NCBI GenBank assembly: GCA_035547515.1 | Contig: DASZUS010000027.1 | Location: 1-64,000 of the forward strand | Source: DASZTV01 sp035547515 | Lineage (GTDB): Bacteria; Actinomycetota; Actinomycetes; JAFAQI01 | Direction of reading: 5' to 3' | Length of the DNA: 64,000 bases | In this document: in pieces, positions 60,172-64,000 of the stretch | How the letters are laid out: each line of letters starts with the position of its first letter | Numbering within the stretch: the stretch's first letter is position 1 | The notes under the pieces: generated by a model | Database searches by the model: none | What the model was told of the DNA's origin: nothing | Seen by the model: only the letters and a program-made list of their open reading frames with translations | Translations under genes and position numbers: made by a program

Positions 60172-61221
60172 CTAGTCACCGACGCCGGACTTGTCGAGTG
60201 CCTCGGCGAGGGATCGCAGGGTCGCGAGCCGTTCGTCGAGAGACCCGCCGTAGCTGCTCACGTTGACGGTGGTGACCCCGGATGCGGCCAGCGCCTGCAT
60301 CCGCTCCGCGATCCGGTCGACCGGACCGATCAGTGAGGTGCGGTCGATGAACTCCAGCGGGACCGCCGCCGCTGCCTCGTCGTACTTCTTGTCGAGGTAG
60401 AGGTCCTGGATCTCGCCGGCTTCCTTCTCGAAGCCCATGCGGCAGGCAAGCCGGTTGTAGAAGTTCTGCTCGCGTGACCCCATGCCGCCGATGTAGAGCG
60501 CCGCGTAGCCGCGGATCGGGTCCGCGCAGGCTTCGACCGAGTCTCCGATGATCACCGGAGTAGTCGGCATGACGTCGAACGGGGCGTCGGCTCGTCCGGC
60601 CTTGTCCTTGCCGGCCTGCACGGACTTGAGCAGCTCGGGCGCGAACTCGGGGTCGTAGAAGATCGCGAGCCAGCCGTCGCATTTCTCCCCGGCCAGCTCG
60701 AGGTTCTTCGGTCCGATCGCCGCGAGGTAGATCGGTACGTGCTCCCGGATCGGGTGGATGATCATCTTGAGCGCCTTGCCGGGTCCGTCGGGCAGCGGCA
60801 GGACGTAGTGCTCGCCGTCGTACTGGACACGCTCGCGCGCGAGTGCCAGCCGCACGATGTCGATGTACTCGCGGGTACGCGCGACCGGCTTGTCGAACCG
60901 GACGCCGTGCCAACCCTCTGACACCTGCGGTCCCGAGACTCCGAGCCCGAGCCGGAAGCGGCCGCCGGACAAGGTGTCGATCGTCGCGGCCGTCATCGCC
61001 GCCATCGCGGGCGAGCGACCGGGGATCTGGAAGATGCCGCTGCCGAGCTCGATCTTCGTCGTCTTCGCGGCCAGCCACGCAAGGACGGTGGCCGCGTCGT
61101 TGCCGTACGCCTCAGCGGTCCAGACGCTGGTGTATCCCAGGCGCTCCGCCTCGAGGATGATGGCGACGTTGTCGCCGTCGCTGGTCAGGCCCCAGTAGCC
61201 GAGATTCAGTGCGAGTCGCAT
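60172..61221 (-). CDS. F420-dependent luciferase-like oxidoreductase
   Basis: A 349-residue LLM-class enzyme of the F420-dependent group. LNLGYWGLTSDGDNVAIILE, SVWTAEAYGNDAATVLAWLA and ELGSGIFQIPGRSPAMAAMT are typical, with GRFRLGLGVSGPQVSEGWHG (separate motifs). Members reduce or oxidise diverse substrates. A minus-strand TACGCT (61233 to 61228) places transcription start on the ATG at 61221. Divergent from the aldo/keto reductase. Confidence 0.87.
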   Translation of the reverse strand: MRLALNLGYWGLTSDGDNVAIILEAERLGYTSVWTAEAYGNDAATVLAWLAAKTTKIELGSGIFQIPGRSPAMAAMTAATIDTLSGGRFRLGLGVSGPQVSEGWHGVRFDKPVARTREYIDIVRLALARERVQYDGEHYVLPLPDGPGKALKMIIHPIREHVPIYLAAIGPKNLELAGEKCDGWLAIFYDPEFAPELLKSVQAGKDKAGRADAPFDVMPTTPVIIGDSVEACADPIRGYAALYIGGMGSREQNFYNRLACRMGFEKEAGEIQDLYLDKKYDEAAAAVPLEFIDRTSLIGPVDRIAERMQALAASGVTTVNVSSYGGSLDERLATLRSLAEALDKSGVGD

Positions 61222-61358
61222 TGGCGCAGCGTAGTGGGCAGGTCGGATCAGGCCGTTCGGTGCGTCGTGCCGGCAGCCTGCGTAGCCGCGGATAGCGTGG
61301 CGGACGTGGGTGCCGGCGCGGGCGGCTCCGCTGGTGCGCGGTTGGCGGGGAGGTGGAT

Positions 61359-62342
61359 GTGAGGCAGCGCAGGCTCGGTACGACGGGTCTCTACGTGTCG
61401 CAGCTCGCCCTCGGCACCATGGGTTGGGGGCGTGACACCGACACCGAGGACGCCGCGAACCAGCTTCGTGCCTTTCTCGACGCGGGGGGCAACCTGGTCG
61501 ACACCGCGAACGTCTACGTCAACGGCGAGAGCGAGCGGATCCTCGGGAAGCTGCTGGGCACGGTCGTCAAGCGCGACGACGTGGTGCTGGCGACCAAGGC
61601 GGGCCTGCGCCGCGGCGAGGAGCGCGACCGTGACGCGTCGCGCCGCCACCTGCTCGACGCGCTCGATCAGTCACTGCAACGTCTCGACACCGATCACGTA
61701 GACCTGTGGCAGCTGCACCAGTGGGATCCGCGAACCCCACTCGAGGAGACCCTCGCCGCGCTCGACACTGCCGTCGAGACCGGACGCACGCGCTACGTCG
61801 GGATCAGCAACTACTCCGGATGGCAGACCGCCAAGGCCGCGACCTGGCAGAAGGCGTGGCCGGGACGGGCACCGATCTGCTCGACCCAGGTGGAGTACTC
61901 GTTGCTGCAACGCGGCGTCGAGCGCGAGGTCGTACCGGCGACGCTGAGCCTTGGCATGGGCATCCTTGCCTGGTCCCCGCTCGGCCGCGGCGTGCTCACC
62001 GGGAAGTACCAGGCCGGCACGCCCGCGGACTCGCGCGGCGCTTCGCGTGACTACGGCAACTTCATCCGGCCCTATCTCGACGAGCGAGCGTCGCGCATCG
62101 TCGGCGCGGTCCTGACCGCGGCAGACGGGCTCGGGGTGTCACCGCTGGCCGTCGCCCTCGCATGGGTCCGCGACCAGGTCGGGGTCACCGCCCCGGTGAT
62201 CGGCGCGCGCACCACGGCCCAGCTGCGTGCCTCGCTGAGCGCCGACTCGACGACATTGCCGGACGAGATCCGCAGCGCACTCGACGAGATCTCTGCTCCG
62301 GAGATCGGCTATCCCGAGGCGCCGTCGCCGCGCGACCGCTGA
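61359..62342 (+). CDS. Aldo/keto reductase
   Basis: A 327-residue NADPH-dependent carbonyl reductase. The catalytic tetrad is visible: Asp and Tyr in LVDTANVYVNGES, Lys in VVLATKAG, His in LWQLHQWDP. GMGILAWSPLGRGVLTG and the C-terminal cofactor loop region are conserved. GTG 61359 is chosen because GGGGAGG (61347-61353) precedes it by five bases. TAGCGT (61290-61295) could be its -10. The RecD-like gene starts four bases after its stop. Confidence 0.86.
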   Translation: MRQRRLGTTGLYVSQLALGTMGWGRDTDTEDAANQLRAFLDAGGNLVDTANVYVNGESERILGKLLGTVVKRDDVVLATKAGLRRGEERDRDASRRHLLDALDQSLQRLDTDHVDLWQLHQWDPRTPLEETLAALDTAVETGRTRYVGISNYSGWQTAKAATWQKAWPGRAPICSTQVEYSLLQRGVEREVVPATLSLGMGILAWSPLGRGVLTGKYQAGTPADSRGASRDYGNFIRPYLDERASRIVGAVLTAADGLGVSPLAVALAWVRDQVGVTAPVIGARTTAQLRASLSADSTTLPDEIRSALDEISAPEIGYPEAPSPRDR

Positions 62343-62346
62343 CCGC

Positions 62347-64000
62347 GTGGACTCTGCGTTCGAGGCATTCTGCGAGGCCGGGCTGTGGCCTGGGCTCGGC
62401 GCGCTTGCTGCTTCGCTCCCGGCCGCGCACATCAACTCACCCGACGACGTGACGCCCGGCGCCCTCGCTGCGATCGACGGGGTCTCGAAGCTGCGCGCCG
62501 AGCAGCTCGCAAAAGCCTTCTACGGCGCCGTTCCCCGGTTGGCCGTCGCCGAGCTGCTGTTTGCGGCGAGCCTGCCGGTACGTCCGGCGTTCGGCGCGGT
62601 GGAGCTGTTCGGTGCCGAGGCCCCGCACCTGCTGCGTGAGGACCCGTGGCGCCTGCTCGAAGTCGCAGGCGTCGACGTGCGCACTGCCGACCGGTTCGCT
62701 CTTGCCACGCTTGACGATCGGCCCGAGAAGACCGACCCACGGCGCGGCTGCGCCCAGGTCGTCTACGCGCTGACCCGTGCCGCGCGGGACGGCCACACCG
62801 TCTTGCCCGCGGCGACCCTCAGCGCGGCGCTGTCCGGCCTGGACGCGCCGGACCCGGAGGCTGCCCTCTACGCGGCCGTGGCGGACGGGAGGGTCCTGCG
62901 CTTCGAGGAAGCCGACGGAGCCGTCGTCTATGGGTTGGAGCGCTACGCGATCGCCGAGGACGCGATCGCCGAAGGCATCGCCCGGCTGGTCGCATCCGCG
63001 TCGGCCCTCTGCGAGCCCGAGGACGCCATCCGCAGCGAGGACGAGCTCGACGAGACCCAGCGCCGCGCCGTCGCTGCGCTTGCTGCGCACGGGGTGTCGG
63101 TCCTGCACGGCGGGCCCGGGACCGGCAAGAGCCGGACCGTCGCTGCGGTCGTCGAGCTTGCCGAGCGACTGGGCAAGCGGGTGGCGCTTGCCGCGCCGAC
63201 GGGCCGTGCCGCTAAGCGGCTCGCGACCCTCACCAACCGCGAGGCGTCGACGCTTCACCGGCTGCTCGGCGCGCAAGGTCGCTCTGGAGAGTTCGCACGC
63301 GGCGAGGGCTGGCCGATCGATGCCGACGTGGTCGTCGTGGACGAGACGTCGATGCTCGACGTCGAGCTTGCCGCGGCGCTGATCGAGGCGTGCGCCGATC
63401 ACACCCATCTGATGCTCGTCGGCGATCCCGCCCAGCTGCCTTCCATCGGCGCCGGCCGCGTGCTCGGCGATGTGCTCGACTCCGCCGCCGTACCGGCCAC
63501 CGAGCTCACCACGCTCTACCGGCAAGCGGAGGGCGGCTCGATCGCCCGGCTGGCGACCGCGGTGCACCACGGCGAGCTGCCGGTGGTCGAGGACCCGACC
63601 CGAGAGGTGGTGGTGATCGCAGCCGACGGGCCTGCCGACGCTGCCAAGCGGGTCGCGCAGCTCGTCACCGACTCGATCCCCCGCGCCCTGGGCATCGACC
63701 CGTCGGAGATACAGGTCATCACTCCGGTGCACCGGGGCGCCGCCGGGACACAGGCGCTCAACGCCGTGCTCAAGGCCGCGCTCAACCCCGGAACCGGGTC
63801 GGTTCGCGGGTTCGGTGTGGGCGACCGGGTCGTCGCGACTGCGAACCACCTCGACGACGGGTTCGCCAACGGCGAAGTCGGCGTGGTCACCGACGACGGC
63901 CAGGGCCAGCTCGTCGTCGACTTCGGTGCCGGCCCAGTCTCGGTGCCGGGCAAGGCGTTGCACGACATCGTCCATGGCTGGGCGATCACGGTGCACCGCG
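62347..64000 (+). CDS. RecD-like ATP-dependent DNA helicase, partial
   Basis: The gene runs off the window; 551 residues are present. It has the Walker A GGPGTGKSRTVAAVVELAER, Walker B DETSMLDVELAAALIEAC, VGDPAQLPSIGAGRVLGD and the start of a C-terminal helicase domain (ITPVHRGAAGTQALNAVLKA, HGWAITVHR). The N-terminal region lacks the longer extension of RecD2 and includes a helix-hairpin-helix-like segment. It may belong to a stand-alone SF1B helicase. Its GTG follows the aldo/keto reductase by four bases. Confidence 0.85.
   Translation, partial: MDSAFEAFCEAGLWPGLGALAASLPAAHINSPDDVTPGALAAIDGVSKLRAEQLAKAFYGAVPRLAVAELLFAASLPVRPAFGAVELFGAEAPHLLREDPWRLLEVAGVDVRTADRFALATLDDRPEKTDPRRGCAQVVYALTRAARDGHTVLPAATLSAALSGLDAPDPEAALYAAVADGRVLRFEEADGAVVYGLERYAIAEDAIAEGIARLVASASALCEPEDAIRSEDELDETQRRAVAALAAHGVSVLHGGPGTGKSRTVAAVVELAERLGKRVALAAPTGRAAKRLATLTNREASTLHRLLGAQGRSGEFARGEGWPIDADVVVVDETSMLDVELAAALIEACADHTHLMLVGDPAQLPSIGAGRVLGDVLDSAAVPATELTTLYRQAEGGSIARLATAVHHGELPVVEDPTREVVVIAADGPADAAKRVAQLVTDSIPRALGIDPSEIQVITPVHRGAAGTQALNAVLKAALNPGTGSVRGFGVGDRVVATANHLDDGFANGEVGVVTDDGQGQLVVDFGAGPVSVPGKALHDIVHGWAITVHR

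Overview
This is a very GC-rich bacterial chromosome segment with almost no non-coding space and many GTG starts. A complete Pup-proteasome locus (pafB, pafC, pafA, prcA, prcB, pup, dop, mpa), the mycothiol ligase mshC, RbpA, GarA with its MerR partner, two tatA/tatC genes and F420-type oxidoreductases together identify an actinomycete. Genus cannot be told from the sequence. Gene order matches, as I remember it, three separate Mycobacterium tuberculosis neighbourhoods: pyrG to der, pgsA to gcvP, and pepE to mshC. I see no insertion sequence, prophage, CRISPR array, rRNA or plasmid hallmark, so this looks like core chromosome.

Layout. 1-13646: end of a glycosyltransferase, pyrG, a Nudix hydrolase, alanine dehydrogenase and xerD, then a chromosome-organisation and biosynthesis run: parA, a ribbon-helix-helix-like partner, a degenerate site-2-protease-like membrane protein, scpA, scpB, an rRNA pseudouridine synthase, aroH, tyrA, cmk, an acyltransferase and der. 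13653-16601: a quinone-reductase-like enzyme, a CDF-like membrane protein, a YqeY protein, a frameshifted PD-(D/E)XK endonuclease-like gene and tRNA-Pro(GGG). 16652-23579: pgsA-like, gcvH, garA, ftsR-like merR, a bifunctional nuclease, a second merR, and gcvP behind a tandem glycine riboswitch. 23616-34848: DUF5999, rbpA, lnt, a sulfotransferase with an MFS exporter, a luciferase-like monooxygenase, and a minus-strand run of enoyl-CoA hydratase, PepE-like peptidase, acyl-CoA dehydrogenase, a membrane GAF-like protein and a small basic protein, followed by a 5'-3' exonuclease. 34834-42207: minus-strand run from pafB down to helY, including tatA, tatC and a lipid kinase. 42248-51588: Pup-proteasome core with DUF3866, a secreted inactive trypsin-like protein and an endonuclease VII-like gene embedded in it. 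51711-64000: trmI, an M50-CBS protease, a RecB-like nuclease, HAD phosphatase, universal stress protein, PAC2, mshC, three conserved actinobacterial proteins, two oxidoreductases and a partial RecD-like helicase.

How the parts work together. pup, pafA, dop, mpa and prcBA form one protein-tagging and degradation system, with PafBC as the linked DNA-damage regulator. gcvH and gcvP belong to the glycine cleavage system, with gcvP under a glycine sensor; garA and its MerR neighbours couple kinase signalling to metabolism and division. ScpAB, a ParA-like ATPase, XerD and Der cover chromosome and ribosome maintenance.

The most unusual signals are regulatory or degenerate ones. Four copies of a 17-bp dyad (roughly CTCAAC-N5-GTTGAG) sit next to the two merR genes and inside parA and tyrA, the two intragenic copies within islands of rare, AT-rich codons. 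At least nine genes have a TANNNT hexamer placed so that transcription would begin on the first base of the start codon. Two protease-fold proteins have lost their catalytic residues: the S2P-like protein in the parA-scpA run and the trypsin-like protein beside prcA. Function calls rest on motif recognition by eye; no database search was run.
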